NCBI GenBank assembly: GCA_944381405.1
Contig: CALWLA010000015.1
Location: forward strand, 1-51,437
Length of the DNA stretch: 51,437 nt
Direction of reading: 5' to 3'
Source: an uncultured Lachnospiraceae bacterium
Lineage (GTDB): Bacteria > Bacillota > Clostridia > Lachnospirales > Lachnospiraceae
Of this stretch, positions 7,791-16,702 are shown in pieces. The first letter of the stretch is position 1. Every line of letters begins with the position of its first letter. The translations under genes and the position numbers were made by a program. The notes under the pieces were generated by a model, which saw only the letters and a program-made list of their open reading frames with translations, was not told the origin of the DNA and ran no database searches.

Positions 7791-8147
7791 ATGATATTTA
7801 TCGGAGGCATCGCAGACGGGATCCGCCGGCTTGCGTACGGAAAAAAGCTTTACTGCCGGTTCTGCGGCAGGGAAACGGAGATCGAGGTCTATATGACCTA
7901 TCTTTATTTCAGCTTCTTTTTCATCCCCCTCTTCAAATGGAACAAACGATTTTTCGTGGTGTTCCCCTGCTGCGGCAGGCAGTGTGACTTGAAGCAGGAA
8001 AAGGGACTGGCTATCCTGCGGGGCGAGGATGTGGAGATCACGGAGTGGGATCTGGGAGAGCCTTCGGCGGCCCGGCGCTGTCCCGGGTGCGGCGCGAAGA
8101 TCGAGGGCGGCTTCCGGTATTGCCCCAACTGCGGGGAAAAGCTTTAA
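7791..8147 (+). CDS. Zinc-ribbon protein
   Basis: The 118-aa protein has an N-terminal CRFCG with a later CCGRQC, and a C-terminal zinc ribbon of CPGCG followed by CPNCG. A hydrophobic stretch (YLYFSFFFIPLF) lies between, as in the small zinc-ribbon family that often begins M-F-I-G. Eight cysteines suggest two zinc sites. GAGG sits 7 bases before the ATG at 7791; a GTG 10 codons upstream lacks a site. It stands alone behind a good promoter. The role is unknown. Confidence 0.75.
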   Translation: MIFIGGIADGIRRLAYGKKLYCRFCGRETEIEVYMTYLYFSFFFIPLFKWNKRFFVVFPCCGRQCDLKQEKGLAILRGEDVEITEWDLGEPSAARRCPGCGAKIEGGFRYCPNCGEKL

Positions 8148-8164
8148 ATTTGTGACCCAGACTA

Positions 8165-8193
8165 TGGTCATGGATGCAGGCTTATGATACAAT
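8165..8193 (+). promoter_or_regulatory. Probable promoter of the PBP operon
   Basis: TGGTCA (8165-8170), 17 bases, TACAAT (8188-8193). The -35 matches 4 of 6 positions. It precedes the coupled mini-ORFs at 8211 and 8219. Confidence 0.45.
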
Positions 8194-8218
8194 AAACAGA
8201 TTGCAGAGAAATGGTGCG

Positions 8219-8263
8219 ATGAAAAATGCGCAGATGATGAGGATGATCGGAGAACGAAGATGA
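8219..8263 (+). CDS. Possible 14-codon upstream ORF coupled to the 79-aa gene
   Basis: An ATG at 8219 opens MKNAQMMRMIGERR, and its TGA overlaps the ATG of the next gene (ATGA at 8260-8263). A still shorter ORF, MVR, starts at 8211 and ends in another ATGA overlapping this start. The Met-rich peptide has no recognisable function. It may only position ribosomes, or be chance; the downstream gene has its own GGAG. Confidence 0.3.
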   Translation: MKNAQMMRMIGERR

Positions 8264-8499
8264 TCAATTTTGGACAGATGATGGAAGCGGGGAAGCTGCT
8301 TGGCAGGCTTTCCGGGAACCATCCGAAATTTATGGCCTTCCTGAAGGCAGTCATGCAGGGAGGCGTTCACGAGGGAACGGTGATCGAGATCAGAGTGACA
8401 AAGCCGGACGGCCAGGAGTATATCTCCAACCTCCGCCTGAGCCAGGAGGATCTGGACTGCCTTTCCCAGCTGGCAAAGCTGCAGAAAAACGCGAGGTAA
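8260..8499 (+). CDS. Conserved-looking small soluble protein, first gene of the PBP operon
   Basis: The 79-aa protein has no signal or membrane segment. The N-terminal half (GQMMEAGKLLGRLSGNHPKFMAFLKAVMQG) looks helical and the C-terminal half looks like a small beta-sheet (TVIEIRVTKPDGQEYISNLRLSQEDLDCL). GGAG lies 7 bases before the ATG. The PBP gene begins 9 bases after its stop, so the two share a transcript. I do not recognise the family; a role near cell-wall synthesis is only suggested by position. Confidence 0.7.
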   Translation: MINFGQMMEAGKLLGRLSGNHPKFMAFLKAVMQGGVHEGTVIEIRVTKPDGQEYISNLRLSQEDLDCLSQLAKLQKNAR

Positions 8500-8508
8500 G
8501 TGGAAGCC

Positions 8509-11265
8509 ATGAAATATACCAGAGAAGCCATAACCGACAGACTTGACGATATCATGTACGGCGATACCCGGGAGTCGAACCGCCGGATGAACATGCTGAA
8601 GCAGGGCGTGATGTTCCTGTGCTTTTTCTGCGTGCTCTGCTGCTGTACCCTGGGCCTTGGCATGTTCAAGGGAATCATCGACAACACCCCGTCCCTGGAG
8701 GAGGTATCCTTCAGCCCCACGGGCTTTGCTTCAAAGACCTATGACGCAGAGGGAAACCTGGTGGCAACCCTGGTACAGGAGGGCTCCAACCGTGAGGAGG
8801 CAACCTTTGAGGAGCTGCCGGACGATCTGGTAAACGCCTTTGTGGCCATCGAGGACCAGCGTTTCTGGGAGCACAACGGCATCGACCTGCGGTCCATTTC
8901 CCGTGCGGTGCGGGGCGTGCTGACGGGAGAGGATGCCGGCGGCGGTTCTACCATCACCCAGCAGCTGATCAAGAACAACGTGTTCCATGGAGGCATGGAA
9001 AGCGGCTTTGCCCTTTATGAAAGAAAATTCCAAGAGTGGTATCTGGCCTTGATGCTGGAAAACCAGCCGGGAGTGGACAAGACCGAGATGAAAAAACAGA
9101 TCATCACGGATTATCTCAACACCATCAATCTGGGCAACAATACCCTGGGCGTCAAGGTGGCCTCCCGCCGCTATTTCGGAAAGGAGGTCAGCGAGCTGAA
9201 CCTTTCCGAGTGCGCGGTGCTGGCTTCCATTACCAAAAACCCCTCCAGGCTCAATCCCCTGACCCATCCGGAGGAAAATGCGGAGCGCAGGGCCCAGGTG
9301 CTGCAGAACATGGAGGACCAGGGCTACATCGATGCGGAACAGCATCAGGCGGCTCTTGCGGACAACGTCTACGACCGGATCAAGGTCATGGATACCATTT
9401 ATACTGCGGAAAATCATACCAACTCCTGGTTTACGGACGCCCTCATCGAGCAGTGCATCAGCGTCTTCCGGGAGCGGCTGGGACTTACGGAAAAACAGGC
9501 GACGGATCTGCTGTATTCCGGCGGCCTGCGGATCGAGACCACTCAGGATCCGGCGATCCAGCAGATCGTGGACGAGGAGGTCAACAACCCGGACAACTAC
9601 GATACGGCAAAATACAGCTTTACCTGGCGGTGCTCCATCCTCCATCCGGACGGAACCCAGACCCATTACAGCGAGCACGATATCGAAAACTACTGCGTCA
9701 ATGTGAAGAACCAGCGCTATGACGGCCTGTTCCGCTCCACGGAGGCGCTGCAGAACACCATCGACGAGTTCAAGGCCACGGTGCTGGCGGAGGGAGACGA
9801 GGTCATTGCGGAGACCCTGGATCCGGTACTGGAGCCTCAGGTATCCATGGTGATCATGGACCAGAAGACCAAAGAGGTAAAGGCGATCTCCGGCGGTAGA
9901 GGCGAGAAAACGTACAACCTGGCCTTCAACCGGGCCACGGATATGAAGCGCCAGCCCGGCTCCACCTTCAAGGTGGTATCCTCCTTTGCACCTGCCATCG
10001 AGGAAAACGGCGCGACCCTGGCCACCACCTACTACGATTCGGAATATCAGCTCGGAGAAAAGGAATTCCGGAACTGGTGGCGGGAGGGAGAATACTTCGG
10101 TTATTCCTCCATCCGGGAGGGCATCGAATTCTCCATGAATATCGTGGCGGTGCGGTGCCTCATGGAAACCGTGACGCCGGAGGAGGGCGTGAACTTCGCC
10201 CGGAATCTGGGCATCACCTCTCTGACGGATCAGGATATGAGCGGCGCGGTGGCCCTGGGCGGACTTACGGTGGGCGTATCCAACCTGGAGCTGACCAACG
10301 CCTTTGCCACCATCGCGGACGGCGGCCTTTACGGAGATGCCAAATTCTTTACGAAGATCTACAACCACGATGGCTCCATCCTCATCGACCTGACGGAGGA
10401 TGAGGACGAGCGGGTGATGAAGGAGACCACCGCCTTCCTGCTGACGGACGCCATGTCTCAGTCCATGGTGTCTCACTATAAGTACGCCAGCGGCTATACG
10501 GTAAACGCCACCTCCACCAGAGCCCATCTGGACGATATGACCTGCGCAGGAAAATCCGGTACCACCACCAACAACGTGGATATCTGGTTCGTGGGCTTTA
10601 CCCCCTACTACACCGGCGGAATCTGGGCGGGCTGCGACGACAACCAGTCCCTCTATGACAACTCCACCGGCGCTTACAACGGCGGAACATCCTTCCACAA
10701 GGATATCTGGCGGAAGGTCATGACCAGGATCCATGAGGGCATGGAAAACGTGCCCTTTGAGACCCCGGAGGGCATCGTGAAGGTGGCCGTCTGCAGAAAG
10801 AGCGGAAAGCTTCCTACCAATGGCTGCCGGTATGACGGCAGAGGCTCTGCGATCTACGAGGAATATTTTGATGCGGACAACGTGCCTACGGAAACCTGCG
10901 ACATCCACACCAGCGGCGGTTCCATCCGCCTGCCGGAGGGGGAGGAGAGCAAGCGGACCGACGACAGCTCCTATGCTTCCAATTATCGCAGCAGCGGTTC
11001 CGGCAGCTCCGGCAGAAGACAGAGCTCAGGTTCCAGCTCCAGCAGCGGCGGTGGAAGCAGCTCCTCTGCGCCGGTAGACAACCAGGCATCCCAGGGCTCC
11101 GGGCCTCAGAGCACGCCCCAGCCTGTGGAGACTGCTCCTGCGGAAACCGCTCCGGCTCCCACGGCTGCACCTCAGCCCGAAGCGCCTGCTTCCGGCCCCG
11201 GCGTCATCTATCAGGGCGGCGATTCCAACAGCAGTCCGGAAGTGGGACCCGGCGCGGGACTTTGA
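8509..11265 (+). CDS. Class A penicillin-binding protein (glycosyltransferase/transpeptidase)
   Basis: This 918-aa bifunctional peptidoglycan synthase has a short cytoplasmic N-terminus, one membrane helix (about 33-55), a GT51 domain and a transpeptidase domain. The GT51 motif is EDQRFWEHNGID (catalytic Glu115), followed by GGSTITQQLIKN. Transpeptidase motifs are STFK (Ser485), SMN (542-544) and KSGT (682-685). The last 90 or so residues are low-complexity Ser/Gly then Pro/Ala/Glu/Gln, typical of Firmicute PBP tails that reach into the wall. I chose ATG 8509 over GTG 8500, which lies too close to the GAGGT site. It follows the 79-aa gene in one operon. Confidence 0.95.
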   Translation: MKYTREAITDRLDDIMYGDTRESNRRMNMLKQGVMFLCFFCVLCCCTLGLGMFKGIIDNTPSLEEVSFSPTGFASKTYDAEGNLVATLVQEGSNREEATFEELPDDLVNAFVAIEDQRFWEHNGIDLRSISRAVRGVLTGEDAGGGSTITQQLIKNNVFHGGMESGFALYERKFQEWYLALMLENQPGVDKTEMKKQIITDYLNTINLGNNTLGVKVASRRYFGKEVSELNLSECAVLASITKNPSRLNPLTHPEENAERRAQVLQNMEDQGYIDAEQHQAALADNVYDRIKVMDTIYTAENHTNSWFTDALIEQCISVFRERLGLTEKQATDLLYSGGLRIETTQDPAIQQIVDEEVNNPDNYDTAKYSFTWRCSILHPDGTQTHYSEHDIENYCVNVKNQRYDGLFRSTEALQNTIDEFKATVLAEGDEVIAETLDPVLEPQVSMVIMDQKTKEVKAISGGRGEKTYNLAFNRATDMKRQPGSTFKVVSSFAPAIEENGATLATTYYDSEYQLGEKEFRNWWREGEYFGYSSIREGIEFSMNIVAVRCLMETVTPEEGVNFARNLGITSLTDQDMSGAVALGGLTVGVSNLELTNAFATIADGGLYGDAKFFTKIYNHDGSILIDLTEDEDERVMKETTAFLLTDAMSQSMVSHYKYASGYTVNATSTRAHLDDMTCAGKSGTTTNNVDIWFVGFTPYYTGGIWAGCDDNQSLYDNSTGAYNGGTSFHKDIWRKVMTRIHEGMENVPFETPEGIVKVAVCRKSGKLPTNGCRYDGRGSAIYEEYFDADNVPTETCDIHTSGGSIRLPEGEESKRTDDSSYASNYRSSGSGSSGRRQSSGSSSSSGGGSSSSAPVDNQASQGSGPQSTPQPVETAPAETAPAPTAAPQPEAPASGPGVIYQGGDSNSSPEVGPGAGL

Positions 11266-11300
11266 TGGGCCAAAGCGTTGAAGCGTTGCGGTTTAAAGTA

Positions 11301-11329
11301 TTGACAACCCCGGGAGATGGTGCTATGAT
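11301..11329 (+). promoter_or_regulatory. Promoter of the TrpXYZ-type ABC operon
   Basis: Consensus TTGACA, 17 bases, TATGAT, about 40 bases before the lipoprotein start. Confidence 0.8.
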
Positions 11330-11371
11330 TGCACACATATGAAAAGGGATGATTCCCGGGAGGACAGAGTT

Positions 11372-12424
11372 ATGAGAAAATCAATCAGAAAAGCAGCCGC
11401 TGTTTCCATGGCGGCAGTAATGGCATTTGCAATGACTGGCTGCGGCGGTTCCTCCGCAGACAGCGAGACCACGGCGGCGGCCGCAGCTGAGGATACGGCT
11501 GCCCCTGCAGAAGAAACGGCTGAGGAAGCTGCCGGAGAGGATGGAGCAGCAGAGGGCAAGACCTATAAGATCGGCGTTCTGCAGTATGTGCAGCACGATG
11601 CCCTGGACAAGTGCAATACCGGCTTTGTGGAGGCCCTGGAGGCTTCCGGCATCTCCTATGAGCTGGACCAGCAGAACGCGGCGGGAGACACTCCCACCTG
11701 CACCACCATCGCACAGAAATTCGTAAATGACGGAGACGACCTGATCTTTGCCATCGCCACGCCTGCAGCCCAGGCCTGCGCGGCGGAAACCGAGGACATC
11801 CCCATCGTACTGACCGGCGTAACGGATCCTGCGGGCTCCGGCCTTGTGGATACCAATGAGGCTCCCGGCGGAAACGTGACGGGCTCCTCCGATCTGACGC
11901 CGGTGGCAGAACAGATCGCCCTTTTGAAGCAGCTGCTTCCCGATGCTCAGAACGTCGGCATCCTTTACTGCTCCGCGGAATCCAATTCCGAGATCCAGGC
12001 ACAACTGGCTCATGAGGCCTGCGAGGCAGAGGGACTTACGGCAACGGATTATACGGTTGCCACCTCCAACGACATCGAGACCGTGGTTCGTTCCATGGTT
12101 GGAAACGTAGATGCGATCTACGCGCCTACGGACAACGTCATCGCGGCAGGCATGCCTACCGTGGCCATGATCGCCAATGAAAACATGCTGCCCACCATCT
12201 GCGGCGAGGCGGGCATGTGCGAGGCAGGCGGCCTTGCCACCTATTCCATCGACTATACGGAGCTGGGCCGGGTAGCCGGCGAGATGGCAGTGGAGATCCT
12301 GACGGAGGGCGCAGACCCGGCGGCAATGCCCATCGAGTATTATCCTTCCGACAAGCTTGAACTGATCGTAAATCAGGAAACGGCAGACCTTCTGGGCATC
12401 GACGTTTCCGGACTGGAGCTTTAA
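11372..12424 (+). CDS. ABC transporter substrate-binding lipoprotein (ABC_sub_bind / TrpX-like)
   Basis: The 350-aa protein has a lipoprotein signal ending AMTGC (Cys24), an acidic Ala/Glu linker to about residue 60, then the ABC_sub_bind fold, beginning YKIGVLQYVQHDALD with FAIATPAAQACA, IVLTGVTDPAGSGLV and DAIYAPTDNVIAAGMP. This family (COG2984) delivers ligands to the COG4120 permease and COG1101 ATPase encoded next. Characterised members bind tryptophan or other aromatic amino acids, so that is the leading guess; the ligand is not proved by sequence. GGGAGG lies 9 bases before the ATG at 11372. Three genes follow one promoter and end at a terminator near 14290. Confidence 0.9.
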   Translation: MRKSIRKAAAVSMAAVMAFAMTGCGGSSADSETTAAAAAEDTAAPAEETAEEAAGEDGAAEGKTYKIGVLQYVQHDALDKCNTGFVEALEASGISYELDQQNAAGDTPTCTTIAQKFVNDGDDLIFAIATPAAQACAAETEDIPIVLTGVTDPAGSGLVDTNEAPGGNVTGSSDLTPVAEQIALLKQLLPDAQNVGILYCSAESNSEIQAQLAHEACEAEGLTATDYTVATSNDIETVVRSMVGNVDAIYAPTDNVIAAGMPTVAMIANENMLPTICGEAGMCEAGGLATYSIDYTELGRVAGEMAVEILTEGADPAAMPIEYYPSDKLELIVNQETADLLGIDVSGLEL

Positions 12425-12427
12425 GAC

Positions 12428-13387
12428 ATGAATTTAGGCGGTTTAATGGGCTCCCTGCAGAGCGGCGTGGCACAGGGCGTGCTGTGGGGCATCATGGTAC
12501 TGGGGGTTTATATCACCTATAAGCTTCTGGATATTCCGGATCTGACGGCAGACGGAAGCTTTACCCTGGGTGGCTGTGTTACCACCGTGGCGATCCTGGC
12601 AGGCATCGATCCGATCCTGGCGACGCTCATGGGGCTGGGAGCCGGTTTTCTGGCAGGCGCCGTAACAGGTATCCTGCATACGGTATTTGAGATTCCCGCC
12701 ATTCTGGCAGGTATCCTGACCCAGATCGGACTGTGGTCCGTGAATCTGCGGATCATGGGCGGAAAGGCAAACAACCCGCTGCTTAAGGCGGACAGTACCA
12801 TTTCCTTCTTTACGGATGCTCTGGGGGTGACACAGTCCCAGGCTTCCCTGCTATTGGGCGTGCTCCTGGTGATCGCGGTGATCCTGATCCTCTACTGGTT
12901 CTTCGGTACGGAGATCGGTTCTGCACTGCGGGCTACCGGAGACAATGAGGATATGATCCGGGCCCTGGGCGTCAATACGGGACACACCAAGCTTCTGGCG
13001 CTGGCCCTTTCCAATGCCCTCATCGGCCTTTCCGGCGCAATGGTTGCCCAGATGCAGAAATATGCGGACATCAATATGGGCCGGGGCGCCATCGTTATCG
13101 GCCTTGCGGCCATCGTCATCGGCGAGGTGCTTCTGGGCCGGGCCAAGAACTTCGGCGTCAAGCTGTTTTCCGCGATCCTCGGCTCCATCGTTTATTTCAT
13201 TATCCAGGCGCTGGTACTGCGCTTCGGCATGGATGCCAACGACATGAAGCTGCTTTCCGCCATCATGGTGGCAGTCGCCCTGGCGATTCCCGTGGCCATG
13301 CGGCGGTACAACACCAAAAAGAGCTATGTGGAATATGATCTGTACGGGGCAGAAGCGGAGCAGAAGACAGGAGGTGCGGAAAAATGA
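12428..13387 (+). CDS. ABC transporter permease (COG4120 / TrpY-like)
   Basis: The 319-aa protein is a multi-span permease with the family hallmarks YITYKLLDIPDLTADGSFTLGG near the start and ATGDNEDMIRALGVNTGHTKLLALALSNALIGLSGA around residues 170-205, which contacts the ATPase. About eight hydrophobic helices are visible. It starts 4 bases after the binding-protein stop with GGAG 9 bases upstream. Its last four bases overlap the ATPase gene. Confidence 0.9.
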   Translation: MNLGGLMGSLQSGVAQGVLWGIMVLGVYITYKLLDIPDLTADGSFTLGGCVTTVAILAGIDPILATLMGLGAGFLAGAVTGILHTVFEIPAILAGILTQIGLWSVNLRIMGGKANNPLLKADSTISFFTDALGVTQSQASLLLGVLLVIAVILILYWFFGTEIGSALRATGDNEDMIRALGVNTGHTKLLALALSNALIGLSGAMVAQMQKYADINMGRGAIVIGLAAIVIGEVLLGRAKNFGVKLFSAILGSIVYFIIQALVLRFGMDANDMKLLSAIMVAVALAIPVAMRRYNTKKSYVEYDLYGAEAEQKTGGAEK

Positions 13388-14181
13388 TCGAACTGAAGCA
13401 TATTTCCAAGACCTTCAACAAGGGCACCGTCAATGAGAAACGGGCCCTGTCCAACCTGAATCTGACCATTGCAGACGGCGATTTCATCACGGTCATCGGC
13501 GGAAACGGCGCTGGAAAATCCACCATGCTGAACGCTCTGGCAGGGGTATTCCCGGTGGACTGTGGCACCATCACCATCGACGGCGTGAATGTGACCATGG
13601 AGCCGGAGCATAAACGGGCGAAATACATCGGCCGTGTCTTCCAGGATCCCATGAAGGGGACCTGCGCCGGCATGCAGATCGAGGAAAACCTTTCCCTGGC
13701 AAAAAGAAGAGGAAAGACAAGAGGCCTTGGCTGGCAGCTGAAGGCAGAGGAGCGGGTGCTCTACAGGGAGCAGCTGGCGACCCTGGGCCTGGGCCTGGAA
13801 ACCAGGCTGTCCGACAAGGTGGGACTTCTTTCCGGCGGACAGCGGCAGGCAGTGACCCTTTTGATGGCTACCCTGCAGAAGCCGAAGCTTTTGCTTCTGG
13901 ATGAGCATACCGCAGCCCTGGATCCTGCTACGGCGGCCAAGGTGCTGAAGCTGACCTGCGAGATCGTGGAGGAAAACAAGCTGACCTCCCTGATGGTCAC
14001 CCACAACATGCGGGATGCCATCGCCATCGGAAACCGGCTCATCATGATGGATAACGGACGGATCATCTATGATGTGGCAGGAGAGGAAAAGAAACGGCTG
14101 ACGGTGGAGGATCTGCTCCACAAGTTCGAGGAGGCCAGCGGCACGGAGTTTGCAAACGACCGTATGATGCTGGGCAACTAA
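13384..14181 (+). CDS. ABC transporter ATP-binding protein (COG1101 / TrpZ-like)
   Basis: The 265-aa ATPase has Walker A GGNGAGKST, Q-loop FQDPMKGT, signature LSGGQRQAV, Walker B LLLLDEHTAALDP and the H-loop MVTHN. The Walker B has DEH in place of the commoner DEP, which is normal for this subfamily. It powers import through the preceding permease. Its ATG overlaps the permease stop (ATGA), indicating translational coupling. Confidence 0.93.
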   Translation: MIELKHISKTFNKGTVNEKRALSNLNLTIADGDFITVIGGNGAGKSTMLNALAGVFPVDCGTITIDGVNVTMEPEHKRAKYIGRVFQDPMKGTCAGMQIEENLSLAKRRGKTRGLGWQLKAEERVLYREQLATLGLGLETRLSDKVGLLSGGQRQAVTLLMATLQKPKLLLLDEHTAALDPATAAKVLKLTCEIVEENKLTSLMVTHNMRDAIAIGNRLIMMDNGRIIYDVAGEEKKRLTVEDLLHKFEEASGTEFANDRMMLGN

Positions 14182-14264
14182 AAGAAGAGCCGGCGGGCAG
14201 ATTTCATTTCAGAAAATGGTTTTTCAGAAAAAGCCTGCAAAGGGCGCAAATACATCGGAGAACC

Positions 14265-14314
14265 GGGTTACAGAGGGGGATTTTATAGAAAATTCCCTTC
14301 TGTAACCTTTTTTT
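14265..14314 (+). terminator. Terminator of the TrpXYZ-type operon
   Basis: GGTTACAGA (14266-14274) pairs with TCTGTAACC (14299-14307), extended inward by GGGGA/TTCCC, then seven T. The rest of the 217-base gap before the next gene is AT-rich and shows only a possible weak CATAAT -10 near 14364. Confidence 0.9.
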
Positions 14315-14398
14315 ACACAAAAAATTAACATTTTAGTAGTGGAAAATCCATAAAAATTCCTGCATAATAAGATACCAGAGGTTATATAGGAAAGAGAA

Positions 14399-16117
14399 AT
14401 GATGGATAAGGAAAGAGAAGAAATAGAGGAAATTGAAACAGAAGAGATAAAAACAAGGCCCAGACGGCCCAAGGCGGAGCCGGGAATCCGGGTCCATGGC
14501 GTCTACATCCCCAACGTGGTGCTGCGGAGAGCCCTGATCGCAGCCGGGGTACTGGTGCTGGCAGCGGCGGGCGCAGGCCTTTCCGGCGTTTTCTCCGGCG
14601 GCGGCAGCGGGGCGACCGCGACCCCATCGGAGGCAGTGGCGGCAGCGCAGCAGGATGTGGATGCGGAAACCCAGATCTCCCAGGAGGAGCAGGAGCGCAG
14701 GGAGCGGAAGGCCCTGGAGGACCGAATCCTCTCCGAATACGAAAATCTGGGCATCGTCAATACCGAGGGCGGCTATATCAATGTCAGAAGCGCTCCTGAC
14801 AGCGTGGACATGACCAATATCATCGGCAAGCTTCCCTGGCATGCAGCCTGCGATATCCTTTCAGAGGAAAACGGCTGGGCCCTGGTGAGCTCCGGCGGCA
14901 TGCAGGGCTACGTCAGCAGCCAGTACCTCCTGAGCGGCAGCGAGGCGGAGGAGCTGGCCCGGGAGGAGATCCGGGAACGGGCGGTGGTCACCACCGCAAA
15001 GCTCAACATGCGCAGCGCTCCGGAGATCGATCCGGAGAACGTCATCGGAAAGGCCCTGTCCGGAGAGCGGTACGAGCTGATCTCCCTGGAGGGAGACTGG
15101 GCCAAGGTCAAGGACGATGACGCTGCCGGCAATCAGGAGGCCTACATCAACATCGCCGACGGAAACGCCGAGATCACCCAGTGCCTGGACGGGGCGCGGC
15201 GCCTGGACCTCAGGGAAATGGTGCTGACCCAGTTCGACAATATCGTGATCTCAAATACGGGAGATTATCTGAACATCCGGGAGACCCCGGACGACGGCAG
15301 CATCGACAACATCTGCGGCAAGTTCCCCTCTCATGCAGGCGGAGAGCTGCTGGAGACGACCCAGTCCGAGGACGGACGCACCTGGTACAAGATCAAATCC
15401 GGTCCGGTAACGGGCTATGTCAGCGCGGATTACTGCGCCACCGGTGAAAGTGCCAGAAATCTGGCGCTGGAGGGAGCGCAGCTGACGGCGGAAATCAGCA
15501 CGGATACCCTGAACGTCCGGTCAGAGCCCTCCACAGAGGCTACGGTCTGGACCCAGGTGGTCAGAGGCCAGGAATACCATGTGCTGGATCAGTTGGACGG
15601 CTGGGTGGAGATCGAGCTGGACGCTTCCGATGACGAAGGAGAGGCGGACAAGGCCTATGTGTCCACCAGGGACAACAACGTAGAGGTGCGCTACGGTCTT
15701 CCGGAGGCCATCGAATACTATCCTGCAGTGGAAGCGGCCAACGCAGCTGCAGCTTTCCGGAACGAGATCGTCAACTACGCCTGCCAGTTTGTGGGCAACC
15801 CCTATGTATGGGGCGGAACCTCTCTGACCAACGGAGCGGACTGCTCAGGCTTTGTCATGAAGGTTCTGGAGCACTTCGGCATCTCCGTGCCCAGAGTCAG
15901 CCGGGATCAGGCCCGGTCCGGCGTCAGGGTGACCTCAGCCAACATGAAGCCCGGCGACCTGGTGTTCTATGCCAACAGCAGCGGCACCGTCAACCATGTG
16001 GGCATGTACATCGGCAACGGACAGGTGGTGAACGCAGCTTCCAGGCGCAGCGGCATCCGGATCTACGCATGGAATTACCGCACTCCGGTGGCGATCCGGA
16101 ACGTCATCGGCCCCTAA
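14399..16117 (+). CDS. Membrane-anchored SH3b / NlpC-P60 cell-wall hydrolase
   Basis: The 572-aa protein has an acidic cytoplasmic N-tail, one membrane helix (about 44-65, LIAAGVLVLAAAGAGLSGVF), a coiled charged stretch (about 80-115), four bacterial SH3 repeats and a C-terminal NlpC/P60 domain. The SH3 repeats are marked by YINVRSAP, LNMRSAPE, YLNIRETPD and LNVRSEPS. The peptidase has the catalytic cysteine in DCSGF (Cys482) and histidine in NHVGMYIG (His533), after NPYVWGG. The family cleaves D-gamma-Glu-diamino-acid bonds in wall peptides. AGGAAAG lies 8 bases before ATG 14399. It stands alone after the ABC operon terminator. Confidence 0.93.
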   Translation: MMDKEREEIEEIETEEIKTRPRRPKAEPGIRVHGVYIPNVVLRRALIAAGVLVLAAAGAGLSGVFSGGGSGATATPSEAVAAAQQDVDAETQISQEEQERRERKALEDRILSEYENLGIVNTEGGYINVRSAPDSVDMTNIIGKLPWHAACDILSEENGWALVSSGGMQGYVSSQYLLSGSEAEELAREEIRERAVVTTAKLNMRSAPEIDPENVIGKALSGERYELISLEGDWAKVKDDDAAGNQEAYINIADGNAEITQCLDGARRLDLREMVLTQFDNIVISNTGDYLNIRETPDDGSIDNICGKFPSHAGGELLETTQSEDGRTWYKIKSGPVTGYVSADYCATGESARNLALEGAQLTAEISTDTLNVRSEPSTEATVWTQVVRGQEYHVLDQLDGWVEIELDASDDEGEADKAYVSTRDNNVEVRYGLPEAIEYYPAVEAANAAAAFRNEIVNYACQFVGNPYVWGGTSLTNGADCSGFVMKVLEHFGISVPRVSRDQARSGVRVTSANMKPGDLVFYANSSGTVNHVGMYIGNGQVVNAASRRSGIRIYAWNYRTPVAIRNVIGP

Positions 16118-16186
16118 AGGAACAGCCTGTATTTTTGGAACATTTTATGCCGCAGACTGCGGCAGGAACAGGAGGAAACAGTCTAT

Positions 16187-16654
16187 ATGAAGGAACTGGA
16201 GCTTACCATCAGAAAACAGAAGAACATTGCTCTGATCGCTCACGACGGCAAGAAAAAGGAGCTGATCGACTGGTGCGAAAAACATAAAGAGATCTTATCC
16301 AGACATTTTCTCTGCGGAACGGGCACCACGGCCCGGATGGTGGCGGAGGCCACGGCCCTTCCGGTAAAGGGCTTCAACAGCGGCCCTCTGGGCGGCGATC
16401 AGCAGATCGGCGCCAGGATCGTGGAGGGAAAGGTGGATATCGTCATTTTCTTTTCCGATCCCCTGACGGCCCAGCCCCATGACCCGGACGTAAAGGCCCT
16501 GCTGCGAATCGCCCAGGTATACGACATCCCCATTGCCAATAACCGGGCGACGGCAGATTTCCTGATCACCTCTCCCTATATGGAGGAGGAGTATACCCAC
16601 AAGGTGATCAATTTTCAGGAAAATATCCGGGAACGGGCGGAGCAGATGAAATAA
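16187..16654 (+). CDS. mgsA: Methylglyoxal synthase
   Basis: The 155-aa enzyme converts dihydroxyacetone phosphate to methylglyoxal and phosphate, a bypass of lower glycolysis. Family motifs are IALIAHDGKK, GTGTTARMV (phosphate site), NSGPLGGDQQIGA with the catalytic Asp, FFSDPLTAQPHDPDVKALLR and ATADFLITSP. Length is normal. AGGAGG precedes the ATG by about 11 bases. The short palindrome GCCGCAGACTGCGGC lies just before the ribosome binding site. Confidence 0.95.
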   Translation: MKELELTIRKQKNIALIAHDGKKKELIDWCEKHKEILSRHFLCGTGTTARMVAEATALPVKGFNSGPLGGDQQIGARIVEGKVDIVIFFSDPLTAQPHDPDVKALLRIAQVYDIPIANNRATADFLITSPYMEEEYTHKVINFQENIRERAEQMK

Positions 16655-16702
16655 GCCGTAAGAACCGAAACGGAAAAGAAGAGCATAAGACAGGAGAAAG
16701 CG

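Noticed and set aside
8731-10908. A 725-codon open frame on the minus strand across the PBP gene
   Set aside because: It is antisense to a gene with complete catalytic motifs, has no ribosome binding site, and its translation is rich in His/Gly/Val shadow composition. High GC at third positions opens such frames.
16149-16163. Short palindrome GCCGCAGACTGCGGC before mgsA as a terminator
   Set aside because: The loop would be only three bases, and no T run follows. It may be chance or a minor leader structure.
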